Positions 51,513 through 60,041 of a DNA stretch of 64,000 nt are shown here, in pieces. Origin of the DNA: Verrucomicrobiia bacterium (GTDB lineage: Bacteria > Verrucomicrobiota > Verrucomicrobiia > Verrucomicrobiales > DEV007); the NCBI GenBank assembly GCA_030425385.1, contig JAUIAH010000019.1, positions 1-64,000 on the forward strand. Direction: 5' to 3'. The position numbers and the translations under genes were made by a program. Numbering within the stretch: the stretch's first letter is position 1; each line of letters begins with the position of its first letter. A model generated the notes under the pieces. That model ran no database searches and was not told where the DNA came from. It saw only the letters and a list, made by a program, of their open reading frames with translations.

Positions 51513-52390
51513 CGGCCGCCACCTCCTGCTGCTCGTGGAGGACCGCCGCCACCTCCTCCTGGGCCGCCGCCTCGTCCCCCAGGACCACCGCCGCCGCCGC
51601 CAGGACCACCGCCGCCGCCGCGCCCGCCTGGGCCACCGCCTTCTCCTCCACCCTGACCGCCGCCTGCGCCGCCTGCACCAGCGCCAGCCCCCGCCCCTCC
51701 TCGGCCACCGGCACCGGCTTGCACCAGCTGCTCAGGATTCACCATGGACGGGATCCAGAAGATGGATTCGACCCGTTCATCCAAGCCTTGCCCGTAAAAC
51801 AGCAGTTCCAAACGCACGATTCCTGGACGTTTCTGCGGATCCTCCCAGATCTCGACCCATTCTCCGGTGTCCCCTAGCGTTTCATCAAAGAACGTCCATT
51901 TGAAGACGCTCACATCCGAAAGCAGATTGAGCCACAGGCCAGGCATCTGACTGATTCCGCCCATGGACGCGCGGTAGTCTTCATCCGCTTCCTCATCCAA
52001 GTAGAGAAGCCCCACGTCCAAGGTCCCGCGTGAGGAGCGCTTTGACATCAAGACCACCCGCGACGATCCCGCCGGGACCGAGGGCCAATAGAAAGCGAGT
52101 GGGTAGTTATAAAACACGACGTCCGATTCCGGGGGGTTCCCATTCACCTCCATCATCGTGATGCCGGCGTTGCCTGGGAAACGTTCAAAGTTACGGCGCA
52201 ACAGGCGGAGGAAATTGTGCAGGCGAATCTCCTCATTCTGCGATTCGGAAACCGCGTTGCTCAACTTCACCGTCCCCACGGCCACCGAGTAGATGCCACT
52301 CACAATGAGACCAAGAATCGCCATTCCCAGGACGATCTCAAGAAGGGTGAAGCCCCTAACGTTATTGCGTGGTGCGATAGAGGCGCGCAT
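51509..52390 (-). CDS. gspJ: Minor pseudopilin GspJ with glycine-rich tail
   Basis: A 293-residue GspJ-like protein. ATG 52390 is used; the frame is open further upstream inside gspI. The prepilin motif RGFTLLEIVLGMAILGLI has Gly-Phe cleavage site and Glu+5. A beta-rich domain spans about 35-215. From about 220 the protein is a run of Gly with Arg, Pro and Ala (GGGGGPGG, GGRGGGPGG units), about 75 residues, absent from ordinary GspJ. The DNA beneath is a simple CCGCCGCC-type low-complexity run. It overlaps gspI by 29 bp and gspK by 4 bp. Confidence 0.85.
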   Translation of the reverse strand: MRASIAPRNNVRGFTLLEIVLGMAILGLIVSGIYSVAVGTVKLSNAVSESQNEEIRLHNFLRLLRRNFERFPGNAGITMMEVNGNPPESDVVFYNYPLAFYWPSVPAGSSRVVLMSKRSSRGTLDVGLLYLDEEADEDYRASMGGISQMPGLWLNLLSDVSVFKWTFFDETLGDTGEWVEIWEDPQKRPGIVRLELLFYGQGLDERVESIFWIPSMVNPEQLVQAGAGGRGGAGAGAGAGGAGGGQGGGEGGGPGGRGGGGGPGGGGGGPGGRGGGPGGGGGGPPRAAGGGGR

Positions 52391-52787
52391 AGCGATAGGT
52401 TTCCACGATTTGTTCCTGCACGCCGGAGGGCTCTTCCCACACGGCCCGGATCTGAATGCGCAGCATCTCTGGCAAGACAGCGTCATCCACGTTGGTCAGT
52501 TCGATTTCCTCAACGATGGAGTGATACACCACTCCATAGGCATCCGGAGCTGAAGGAGGCGGCGTTCTCGGCTCGATGTTAGGGTCACGCAAATGCCAGG
52601 TGAGAAGCGTTTCCAAATTCCGCATCATGGACATCTCGCGCTGCGATTCCATCGCCACCGCCCCGAGACGATCGATCGCCACCGTCAGCGACACCGCGAT
52701 GACGCTGAGAATGCTCACGGCCAAGATCGCTTCCAAGAGGAGAAACCCCTTGGGCGAGCGGGCAGCAGATGGCGAGGTGACGTGCAT
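52362..52787 (-). CDS. gspI: Minor pseudopilin GspI
   Basis: A 141-residue minor pseudopilin. The prepilin motif PKGFLLLEAILAVSILSVI keeps Gly-1, Phe+1 and Glu+5. The order H-I-J-K around it is that of type II secretion clusters, and the length is normal for GspI. It overlaps gspJ by 29 bp. Confidence 0.8.
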   Translation of the reverse strand: MHVTSPSAARSPKGFLLLEAILAVSILSVIAVSLTVAIDRLGAVAMESQREMSMMRNLETLLTWHLRDPNIEPRTPPPSAPDAYGVVYHSIVEEIELTNVDDAVLPEMLRIQIRAVWEEPSGVQEQIVETYRYARLYRTTQ

Positions 52788-52796
52788 GGTGACGGT

Positions 52797-53339
52797 TTAT
52801 TCTGGAATGATGAGCGATTCGTCCTCCACGTGTGCGGTGAGTGGATTGAAGGTCATCGAGAGGGTGGCATCTCCGTAAGTCAGGCGCAGGCTCAAGGGTT
52901 CACAGATGCCACCGGGCTCAAAGACCCAGCGCTCAAACGGCACGCGCGGCTGACGGAAGAGCGGCTCATTCCACCGCCGAACCCAAAGCTGGATGCCCTC
53001 GTCTAACTGATGCCGTTCTCCGCGGATCTGCTTCATCGCTTCTTCGGGATCCATGCCTAACATCGAGCCCTCAAATGCCGCCTGGGAATACGTTGGCCCC
53101 ACGGCAAAGAAATACGGAGCCAGGGTCATGGAGTAGGACCGATTGTTCTCCACCGCCTGCCGCATGAGCTTACGGGCAGCTAATTTGACCGCCACCCCTT
53201 CCGTCTTCAACCTCCCCTCATCCTGCATCGATCGGAAACTCAAGGTCGCCATCCCGAGGACTAACGTGACGATGAAGATCGACACGACAATCTCGATGAG
53301 GGTGAACCCTTGAGAACGTGAAGGAGGAGAGAAGCGCAT
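52797..53339 (-). CDS. gspH: Minor pseudopilin GspH
   Basis: A 180-residue pseudopilin with prepilin motif SQGFTLIEIVVSIFIVTLVLG (only the core GFTLIEIVVSI is quoted as diagnostic). Glu+5 is present. A beta domain follows, including AAFEGSMLG and a C-terminal DATLSMTFNPLTAHVEDES. Nine bp separate it from gspI. Name by position and length. Confidence 0.8.
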   Translation of the reverse strand: MRFSPPSRSQGFTLIEIVVSIFIVTLVLGMATLSFRSMQDEGRLKTEGVAVKLAARKLMRQAVENNRSYSMTLAPYFFAVGPTYSQAAFEGSMLGMDPEEAMKQIRGERHQLDEGIQLWVRRWNEPLFRQPRVPFERWVFEPGGICEPLSLRLTYGDATLSMTFNPLTAHVEDESLIIPE

Positions 53340-53361
53340 GAAGACGTGTTAGATTACCTGA

Positions 53362-53805
53362 CTACCAGTTCCCGATATCGTCCTCTGTCCCATCCGTCCG
53401 ATCTGGACCTAACGAATAGACATCAAATTCACGCCCCTGCAGACCGGGGTAACGGTACTGATACATGTTATCCCAAGGATCCATCAAGGACTCCTGATCC
53501 TTCATCTGCGGCGCCCACGACTTCGGCATCGGCGCAGTGGTAGGGCGTTGCACCAAGGACATCAATCCCTGGTCTTGAGTCGGCATGCGTCCCGCTTTCA
53601 TCGCATAGAGACGCAGGGCACTGGTGATGGCGGTGATGTCCGCTTTCACGGCGCCTTCTTTACCAGCATCCATGACGCCCGTCAGCTTCATGACGCCCGC
53701 GCCCACGAGCAGAGCGATGATGGCGAGCACCAGCACCATTTCAATCAAGGTGAACGCCGCGGAGCGCCGACGACGACGGTTAAGGGTAAGAGATTGTAGA
53801 TTCAT
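53362..53805 (-). CDS. gspG: Major pseudopilin GspG, copy 2
   Basis: A 147-residue pseudopilin. Prepilin motif AFTLIEMVLVLAIIALLVGAG with Ala instead of Gly before Phe, Glu+5. The GspG features YAMKAGRMPTQDQGL, PKSWAPQMKD and the C-terminal PDRTDGTEDDIGNW (calcium-site-like acidic end) are clear. It is a paralogue of the gene at 53844. Two major pseudopilins imply mixed or alternative fibres. Confidence 0.9.
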   Translation of the reverse strand: MNLQSLTLNRRRRRSAAFTLIEMVLVLAIIALLVGAGVMKLTGVMDAGKEGAVKADITAITSALRLYAMKAGRMPTQDQGLMSLVQRPTTAPMPKSWAPQMKDQESLMDPWDNMYQYRYPGLQGREFDVYSLGPDRTDGTEDDIGNW

Positions 53806-53843
53806 GTCAGTATGGGTGTTCGTTCTTTAGTTAGGTTTGAAGG

Positions 53844-54269
53844 TCACTCCAAGCGGAGATCATCGGCACTTTCAAAGCCGTCATCACCGACGGAATAGAG
53901 ATCATAAGGATGGCCCGTAGCCCCTGGGACCCGGTATTGGATGGCATTCCCCCAGGCATCCGCGAGAGAATCTGCACTCTTCACCTGCTGCGTCCAGGAC
54001 TTGGGCAATGGCTCTTTCACCGGACGTTCCCACAACGCCACCAAGCCCTGCTCCTCCGTGGGATACCGTCCCGCACTCAGTTGGTAAAGTTCCAGCGCGG
54101 ACTGCAACCCTTGCAATTTCATCAAGGTCGTCCGTTCCTTGGCCACCTTCCCAGCCCCTACCAAATGAGTGACCCCAGCCCCGATGATCAAGGCAATCAC
54201 GGCTAACACCAACACCATCTCAATCAAGGTGAAGGCACGACGAGAACGAAGAGTAGAATTGCATTTCAT
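53844..54269 (-). CDS. gspG: Major pseudopilin GspG, copy 1
   Basis: A 141-residue pseudopilin: RRAFTLIEMVLVLAVIALIIG with Ala at -1 and Glu+5, then YQLSAGRYPTEEQGL, PKSWTQQVKS and the end GDDGFESADDLRLE. It has the GspG pattern with a C-terminal acidic loop. It lies 38 bp upstream of copy 2 (in transcription order) and after gspF. Prepilin peptidase needed for its processing is not in the window. Confidence 0.9.
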   Translation of the reverse strand: MKCNSTLRSRRAFTLIEMVLVLAVIALIIGAGVTHLVGAGKVAKERTTLMKLQGLQSALELYQLSAGRYPTEEQGLVALWERPVKEPLPKSWTQQVKSADSLADAWGNAIQYRVPGATGHPYDLYSVGDDGFESADDLRLE

Positions 54270-54317
54270 AGTACTTCGTTAGCGTCACCACTGGTTGAAT
54301 TTGTGCCCGGCATCCGA

Positions 54318-55748
54318 CTATCGCGCGCTGTTGAGGCCGCTGACTGTTTCAAAGATGATGGAAATCATGAGGTAGGCCATCGTTCCCACCACCCCAGCCA
54401 TGACAAAGACGATCACCGGTTGGATCAAGGCACTGATCTTCTCAATCGTCTTCCCTAACTCTTTATCATATCTTCCCGCGGCACGAATGAGTGAGCCCTC
54501 GATATTTCCCGTCTGTTCCCCCACGGAAACCATGTCGATCAGCAAGGCCGGAAAGAATCCCACCTTCTTCATCGCCCTGGAAAGCGATCCCCCTTCACCG
54601 ACGATCGCCGCCACTTTGGAAATCTTATCCTTGAGGAAGAGATTCATCGTCGTGTCGCGCGTCAATTCTAGCCCTTTCAGCAAAGGCATCCCATTCCCTA
54701 CCAAATTTGCCAAGGTCTCCATGCATTGCACATAGAAGCGGGACGATAACACTCCGCCTACCAGTGGCGCCTGGACGATGAATCGATCCCACGCCTCCTG
54801 GTTCTTGGGACTGCGCAGCCACATACGAAAGCCCACCGCGAGGGCGGCGATGCCCAGAATGATGGCCCACCAATAGGCCTTGAGGAAATCGGACGCCCCG
54901 ATCAGCACCTTAGCAGCCGTGGGCAATTCCCCACCGGTCGAGCCAATGAGCCCCATGAGTTGGGGAATGAGATAGACGACGAAGAGCACCGTCACGGCGA
55001 CCCCAGCGAGCACGAGGAAGGCGGGGTAGATGAGTGCGAATAACACTTTACTCTGCAAGTCCGCAATCGTGTTCAGATACTCGGCCTGCCGTTTGAGAAT
55101 CTTGGGCAAGGCCCCGGAGACTTCCCCAGCGTGTGCCATGCTGCAATAGAGCGGCCCGAAGCTGGGCGAGACCTTTTCCAGAGCTTTGGAGAAACTAGCA
55201 CCCTCTCGCACCTCACGCCGGATGAGCACGGTCACATCTTTCAAGGCGGACAATTCCTCGCGTCCTTCCATGATCTTCAGCGCCTGCTCTAACTGAAGCC
55301 CAGCAGCTAACATTTCCGCCAATTCCTCCGTAAACATCACCACCTGGCTGCGCTTCAGTTTGATCGGCCCCTTGGGGCCGTTATCCGTCGCTACCGCACC
55401 TTTCTGAGCGCCTGCGCCCTTCTTGGAAGGGCGATTGAGTGCTTTCTCCTTCTCTTCCTTCGCCTTGGCAACCTTGGCTGCTTTCTTCGCTTTGCGCTCT
55501 GCCTTGGGATCGATCCCTGCCGCGCTGGGCGGGGCTGCGGATGTCTCCTTCGCCTTCGGAGGCGCGGGTGGTTCTGCCACGGCGGTAGCGGTGGCTTTGG
55601 CCGGGGCCGAACCGCCTGCACTGATCGAGAGCGGTTGCATGCCGCTGCGACTCAGACGACGCAGGACTTCAGAACGATCAGCCGCTTCCAGGGACCCTTC
55701 GGCCTTGGAACCGTCCATCTTGAGTGCGCGATATTGAAAGGTCGGCAT
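54318..55748 (-). CDS. gspF: GspF/PilC inner-membrane platform protein, long linker
   Basis: A 476-residue platform protein on which the ATPase acts. N-terminal FQYRALKMDGSKAEG and RSGMQPLSI are typical. Between about 45 and 130 lies an Ala/Lys/Pro-rich insert (KAERKAKKAAKVAKAKEEKE) not usual in GspF. Two T2SSF domains follow: about 135-260 (FTEELAEMLAAGLQLEQAL) and 340-460 (METLANLVGNGMPLLKGL, ending MISIIFETVSGLN). Three membrane helices are at about 240-265, 290-312 and 445-470. Confidence 0.92.
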   Translation of the reverse strand: MPTFQYRALKMDGSKAEGSLEAADRSEVLRRLSRSGMQPLSISAGGSAPAKATATAVAEPPAPPKAKETSAAPPSAAGIDPKAERKAKKAAKVAKAKEEKEKALNRPSKKGAGAQKGAVATDNGPKGPIKLKRSQVVMFTEELAEMLAAGLQLEQALKIMEGREELSALKDVTVLIRREVREGASFSKALEKVSPSFGPLYCSMAHAGEVSGALPKILKRQAEYLNTIADLQSKVLFALIYPAFLVLAGVAVTVLFVVYLIPQLMGLIGSTGGELPTAAKVLIGASDFLKAYWWAIILGIAALAVGFRMWLRSPKNQEAWDRFIVQAPLVGGVLSSRFYVQCMETLANLVGNGMPLLKGLELTRDTTMNLFLKDKISKVAAIVGEGGSLSRAMKKVGFFPALLIDMVSVGEQTGNIEGSLIRAAGRYDKELGKTIEKISALIQPVIVFVMAGVVGTMAYLMISIIFETVSGLNSAR

Positions 55749-55791
55749 CGGTGAATTTCGAGAATAAAGTTAGAACGCGGGCTTATGTTAG

Positions 55792-57591
55792 TTAGGTGCC
55801 TTCCATTTCCGTCGTGGTGACACTCACCACCTCTTCGAGGGTGGTCTCACCCGACATCACCTTGGAATAGCCGTACCCCCGCATGGGAAGGAACCCATCT
55901 TGGATCGCCTTCTCCTTCAAGGCGGAGTAGGGCCGCCCCGCGGTGACAAGTTCCTGCAAGCCCGGCGTCAACTGACACACTTCGTAAATGGCCATCCGCC
56001 CGCGGAAACCGCTGTTCCGACATGCCTGGCAACCGCCTTTCTGATAGAACGGGCCTTTGAAATCGGCCGGGAAATCGACGCTGCGGAGATACTCTGGTTT
56101 GTAGTCCACTTCCTTGCGACAATTGGGACAGAGTTTCCGCACGAGACGCTGTGCAATGAACGCCCTGACAGAAGCCGATACCAGGAATGGCTCCAAGCCC
56201 ATGTCCACCAGACGACTGATCCCACCGATGGCATCGTTTGTGTGCAAGGTACTGAAGACCAAGTGTCCCGTAAGAGCGGCGCGGATCGCGATCTCGGCCG
56301 TTTCCAAGTCACGAATCTCCCCAACCATGATGATATCCGGGTCAGCACGGAGGAAGGCGCGCAAGCCATTGGCGAAGGTCAGATTGATCTCCGGCTTCAC
56401 CGCCACCTGCATGATCCCTTCCAACTTGTTCTCCACCGGGTCCTCCACCGATACGATTCGCGTGTCCGATTTGTTGAGAGAGGTGAGAAACGTGTAGAGC
56501 GTGGTCGACTTACCACTACCGGTCGGACCCGTGAGGAGGATGATGCCGTTGGAGATCTCGAGGAGTTTCTCGAAGACCGCCCGCATGTCCTGAGTGAGCG
56601 AGAGCTTATCCAGATTGAAACGCTCCTGACCCAGCAAACGGAGGCTCACCTGTTCCCCTTCCACCGTCGGGATGGTGGCAACACGCACATCGATTGATTT
56701 CCCTTCGATAGAGAGGTTGATCCGGCCATCTTGCGGCAAGCGACGCTCGGCGATGTCGAGATTCGACATGATCTTCAAACGAGCCACCACCATGGACTGC
56801 AGCGCCTTGATATTCTCTGGAACTGGCACATCCACGAGCTTGCCATCCACCCGATACCGGATGCGCAGCTCATTCTTCTGCGGCTCCACGTGAATGTCTG
56901 TCGCCCGCTGATCCAGCCCTTCTCGCAAGATCTGGTTCACAAATTTCACCACGGAAGCCTCCTCGTCATCGTCATCGATGACATTGACGTCCTCCCGCAT
57001 GTCCATCAGATCCTCGGCGATGTCTCGCCCAGCCAGGAGCTGCTCAAACGTGTCGGCCCCCACCCCATAGAGACTTTGCAAGCCCTCGATGATCCGCGTC
57101 CGCGACGCCATCCGCCACTGGATCGGCACCTTGATGTGCTGACTCGCCGCCTGGCGCGCCGTCAGATTAAACGGATCGTACGTGACGATTTCTAATTTCC
57201 CAGAGCCATCTCCGTGACCATTCCCGTTCCCGTTGGACCCGGCATCGCCTTCCAGCGGCGGCGCATCTCCCGTCTCCGCGAAGGTATCCACCTCGGCCTC
57301 GGGATCATCAAAGAACACCGGCAACAAACAGTGCCGCAAGGCCACCTGCGCCGAACACAGTTCACGCAACTGGCGTGGCTTCACATCGTCCCGCTCCAAT
57401 ACCTCCGTCCACGGGATGTGCAGTCGCTGGCTCAAATTCTCCAGAAACCGTTCCTCATTAACGAGTTGCGTATCCAGCACATCATCCACGAGCGACCGCT
57501 GTTGGAACACCGACTGATCTAGAATTTCGGACAATTTCTCCTCCGACTCGCATTCCGCGTTCCGTGCGCACTCAAGGAATAAATCTTTCAT
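55792..57591 (-). CDS. gspE: GspE/PilB assembly ATPase
   Basis: A 599-residue hexameric ATPase that powers pseudopilus assembly. ATG 57591 chosen; the extended frame upstream lacks family similarity. N-terminal GspE-N domain about 1-180 contains an Asn/Gly-rich loop (GSNGNGNGHGDG). The ATPase core has Walker A GPTGSGKSTT, the Asp boxes VSVEDPVEN and ADPDIIMVGEIRD, and the His box LVFSTLHTNDA. A zinc site is made by CPNC and CQAC with a long spacer, as in GspE. It is first in the operon; its promoter must lie in 57592-57939. Confidence 0.94.
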   Translation of the reverse strand: MKDLFLECARNAECESEEKLSEILDQSVFQQRSLVDDVLDTQLVNEERFLENLSQRLHIPWTEVLERDDVKPRQLRELCSAQVALRHCLLPVFFDDPEAEVDTFAETGDAPPLEGDAGSNGNGNGHGDGSGKLEIVTYDPFNLTARQAASQHIKVPIQWRMASRTRIIEGLQSLYGVGADTFEQLLAGRDIAEDLMDMREDVNVIDDDDEEASVVKFVNQILREGLDQRATDIHVEPQKNELRIRYRVDGKLVDVPVPENIKALQSMVVARLKIMSNLDIAERRLPQDGRINLSIEGKSIDVRVATIPTVEGEQVSLRLLGQERFNLDKLSLTQDMRAVFEKLLEISNGIILLTGPTGSGKSTTLYTFLTSLNKSDTRIVSVEDPVENKLEGIMQVAVKPEINLTFANGLRAFLRADPDIIMVGEIRDLETAEIAIRAALTGHLVFSTLHTNDAIGGISRLVDMGLEPFLVSASVRAFIAQRLVRKLCPNCRKEVDYKPEYLRSVDFPADFKGPFYQKGGCQACRNSGFRGRMAIYEVCQLTPGLQELVTAGRPYSALKEKAIQDGFLPMRGYGYSKVMSGETTLEEVVSVTTTEMEGT

Positions 57592-57939
57592 AAAAGTTAG
57601 CAAACGAGACAGCGATCTGAGGCCAAGGTCAACCGCAGACCGCAACGGTCTATGCGTCATCAGCGCCACCAACCCGCAGAATTGTCCAAGTGATCGCGAG
57701 TTCCCGATCTTTGGGGTGGAGTTGGTATCCAGAAAGAGACGCTACAGCACTAGGTCCCCGCATCGCTCGCTTGAGGGAATGCCCCCATCATGAATTCGCT
57801 CACGCTCCATCCCAGCCGCCATCTCACGAGAAGATTCCTCGCCTTGAGAACGGGGATCGCCTCACACCTGCGAAGTTTGAGCACCCACCAGCCAGCCCCC
57901 ATGCATGAGGGCTGGCTTGCGAATTTCAGGCACACGCCC
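57592..57939. other. Gap between gspE and DUF4252 gene
   Basis: A 348-bp gene-free region. It contains the promoter for the secretion operon by position, and a 9-bp hairpin near the end of the DUF4252 gene. No -35/-10 or other boxes that I would trust were seen. Confidence 0.4.
57890..57917 (-). terminator. Probable terminator after DUF4252 gene
   Basis: A perfect 9-bp stem AGCCAGCCC/GGGCTGGCT, starting 23 bp past the stop. It is not followed by a good T-run on the minus strand, so efficiency is doubtful. Confidence 0.5.
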
Positions 57940-58596
57940 TTATAGGGCCTCCTCGTGCGCATCATCATGATGATCATGCTCCCCATCATGGTGTGCTTCT
58001 TCGGACTCCTGTTGCAGACCGCCCAATTTCTCTAGCACTTCCGCAGGAATCATGTCGCCTCCCACGCGCGCGGCGAGTTTGGCGATCTTCCCGATGGGCA
58101 CATTGCCGACCACATTGCCAATGACGACTTCTCGTCCATCGGCGACAATCAAGGCAAGTCCCGCGAGGTCTTCCCCGGAGGCGTTGCTGCGCGCATAGAT
58201 AAACACATTGTCAGCGGGAACCGAGACGATGGGAATCCAGGATGCTTCCAAATCATCTTTTAATCGCTGAATGCCCGTCTTGATGGCGTCTTCATCTTGG
58301 GGTTTCGCATCGATCACCACGATACGAACCAATTTCACTTCGGACGTCAGTTCGTGGAGATTAATGCCCAACGACGCGATCGGATCGTCTTTGCCGCCGT
58401 CAAATTCCGCGAGCGCGTTCTTGAGCAAGAATTTGGGAATGTTCACATTCACCTCCGGTTTGATCTCCGTGAGGTCAATGGCTGCGTTGATGTCTAAATA
58501 AGCCGGATCATCCTTCAGCGCCTCTTGTGCGCGCAATGGAGTCACGTATGCCAGGCTTGAGGCCAATAGGGTCACCGCTAGTGGGATGGCTTTCAT
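57940..58596 (-). CDS. DUF4252 exported protein
   Basis: A 218-residue exported protein with signal peptide (ATG 58596; MKAIPLAVTLLASSLAYVTP). The mature domain matches DUF4252: LKLVRIV-type strand (EVKLVRIVVIDAKP), a segment with VFIYARSNASGEDLAGLALIVADG and VVIGNVVGNVPIGKI. Its C-terminus is His/Asp/Glu-rich (HHDGEHDHHDDAHEEA), suggesting metal binding. In Verrucomicrobia and Bacteroidetes DUF4252 genes often follow ECF sigma operons, as here. One base separates it from the anti-sigma gene. Confidence 0.85.
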   Translation of the reverse strand: MKAIPLAVTLLASSLAYVTPLRAQEALKDDPAYLDINAAIDLTEIKPEVNVNIPKFLLKNALAEFDGGKDDPIASLGINLHELTSEVKLVRIVVIDAKPQDEDAIKTGIQRLKDDLEASWIPIVSVPADNVFIYARSNASGEDLAGLALIVADGREVVIGNVVGNVPIGKIAKLAARVGGDMIPAEVLEKLGGLQQESEEAHHDGEHDHHDDAHEEAL

Positions 58597-58597
58597 A

Positions 58598-59014
58598 TCA
58601 ATGTTCGTTTCGGTTAGTATTCGGTTTCGGTGAAATGGCCTCCCGCGCTGTGCGCAGGCCCTGACGCAAGCGTGGGAGGGACACTTCGAGAATGGTTTCG
58701 CCGCTGCTTTCGCCAGCGCGCCGTAGGGTTTTCCCAATATAAGTAAGCGAAAGTTCTGCCTGCTGGGTGACGCGTTTGGCTTCTTCCAATCGGGCCGCAT
58801 GCACGGTCGCCGGCACTTCTTGGTCTCGCGACCAGCGGAGCGCGGTGATTGAGAGCATCACCAGGAACACGGCGGCGGCCGCCACCCAGCGCAAGCGCAC
58901 GGCTCTCACTTGGCGGCGCTGGGCATGGATGCGCGCACGCACGTCGTTCATCACGTGCTCGGGACACCGTTCGGCACGCAAGGCTTTTCGCAGCTGTCTT
59001 AGACTTTGAGCCAT
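58598..59014 (-). CDS. Membrane anti-sigma factor-like protein
   Basis: A 138-residue protein with a helical N-terminal cytoplasmic part (about 1-40), one membrane helix (about 44-60, VAAAAVFLVMLSITALRW) and a short periplasmic domain of amphipathic helices. This plan, together with a 16-bp overlap with the ECF sigma gene, points to an anti-sigma factor. No zinc motif of the ZAS type is seen. Confidence 0.75.
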   Translation of the reverse strand: MAQSLRQLRKALRAERCPEHVMNDVRARIHAQRRQVRAVRLRWVAAAAVFLVMLSITALRWSRDQEVPATVHAARLEEAKRVTQQAELSLTYIGKTLRRAGESSGETILEVSLPRLRQGLRTAREAISPKPNTNRNEH

Positions 59015-59520
59015 GGTTCCTTCCGGGTGAGCTGTTGCTTGAGCTGCGCCCGCGCACGGGAGAGGTAGACTTTGACGCTATTGAGAGGGATCTCAAGTGC
59101 GTCCGCCACTTCCTGATAGCGAAGGCCGTTGATCTCATAGAGTATAAAGACGCTGCGCAGTTTCTCTGACAAACTCTCCAATGCGTGGTCAATCTGTCGC
59201 CGTGCATCCGCGTGCGAGGCCGCGCATGCGGGATCGCGCATGGCTTCATCTGGCCTGCTTTCAAATGCTTCACCGTCCCATGCTTCAAATGCACGGTGCC
59301 GTTTGCGCAATTGATCAATGCAGTGATTCCGCGTGGTCCGGAGCAACCACGAGCGCACATCCGCCCGCCGCAGATGGTCCAAGTGATTCCACATTTTAAA
59401 GAGCACTTCTTGGGTGGCATCCTCTGCGTCCGAAGCATTTCCCAGCAGTGATCTGGCAAAGCGATAAACGTCATCGCGGTGCTTGCGGCAGTGCCGATTG
59501 AACTTCATTTCTCGGAGCAT
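58999..59520 (-). CDS. ECF-type RNA polymerase sigma factor
   Basis: A 173-residue ECF sigma. Region 2: YRFARSLLGNASDAEDATQE with FKMWNHLDHLRR, and SWLLRTTRNHCIDQLRKR. Region 4: LESLSEKLRSVFILYEINGL, YQEVADALEIPLNSVKVYLSRAR. Start ATG 59520 or the second ATG four codons later. First gene of a three-gene operon with an overlapping anti-sigma and a DUF4252 exported protein. It probably answers an envelope signal. Confidence 0.93.
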   Translation of the reverse strand: MLREMKFNRHCRKHRDDVYRFARSLLGNASDAEDATQEVLFKMWNHLDHLRRADVRSWLLRTTRNHCIDQLRKRHRAFEAWDGEAFESRPDEAMRDPACAASHADARRQIDHALESLSEKLRSVFILYEINGLRYQEVADALEIPLNSVKVYLSRARAQLKQQLTRKEPWLKV

Positions 59521-59613
59521 GCTTTCACCTCACCAGACGGATCTCGGCTGGGATTTGTTACAAGAAAGTGCTCGATCAATCAGCGGCGCCGACTCGAAGA
59601 CGACGCCGCAGCC

Positions 59614-60033
59614 CTATTCGCCCAGGAGCGTCACCACCACACGCCGTTGATGGGGCGCGGTGCGATGCTCAAAGAGAAAGATTCCCTGCCACGTCCCTAA
59701 CAATAACTTCCCATCGCTCACAGGAATGATTTCCGAGGACCGTGTGAGCGCCATGCGAATGTGGCTGGGCATATCGTCCGTCCCTTCATAAGTATGCACG
59801 AAATAAGGAAGATCCTCCGGCACCAATTGATCGAAATAGGCGTGCAAATCCTGCCGTGCCGTTGGATCCGCATTCTCGAACAAGACGAGACTACAACTGG
59901 TGTGCTGCACAAAGACCGTGGCCGTGCCTTCTCGCAAGCCCCCCTCCCGCACACAACGCTGCACGTCATCGCTGATCTCGTAGGTACCCTTGCCGCGAGT
60001 AGACACGGCAAATCTCTCCGTCCGCGCGATCAC
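59614..60033 (-). CDS. yjbQ: YjbQ/UPF0047 family protein
   Basis: A 139-residue small soluble protein of the UPF0047 (YjbQ) family, for which weak thiamine-phosphate synthase activity was reported. The conserved VFVQHTSCSLVLFENADPT, MPSHIRMALTRSSEIIPV and GTWQGIFLFEHR are all present. It uses a GTG start at 60033. It follows the FKBP gene by 8 bp and is probably co-transcribed. Biological role unsettled. Confidence 0.92.
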   Translation of the reverse strand: MIARTERFAVSTRGKGTYEISDDVQRCVREGGLREGTATVFVQHTSCSLVLFENADPTARQDLHAYFDQLVPEDLPYFVHTYEGTDDMPSHIRMALTRSSEIIPVSDGKLLLGTWQGIFLFEHRTAPHQRRVVVTLLGE

Positions 60034-60041
60034 CAGGCGGC

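Noticed and set aside
51530-51710. Tandem repeat or CRISPR-like array
   Set aside because: The run is irregular CCG/CCACC simple sequence without fixed repeat and spacer lengths. It is the coding DNA for a Gly-rich tail.
51494-51877. Ala/Ser/Thr-rich frame opposite the gspJ tail
   Set aside because: It arises from the CCG-type low-complexity DNA of the tail.
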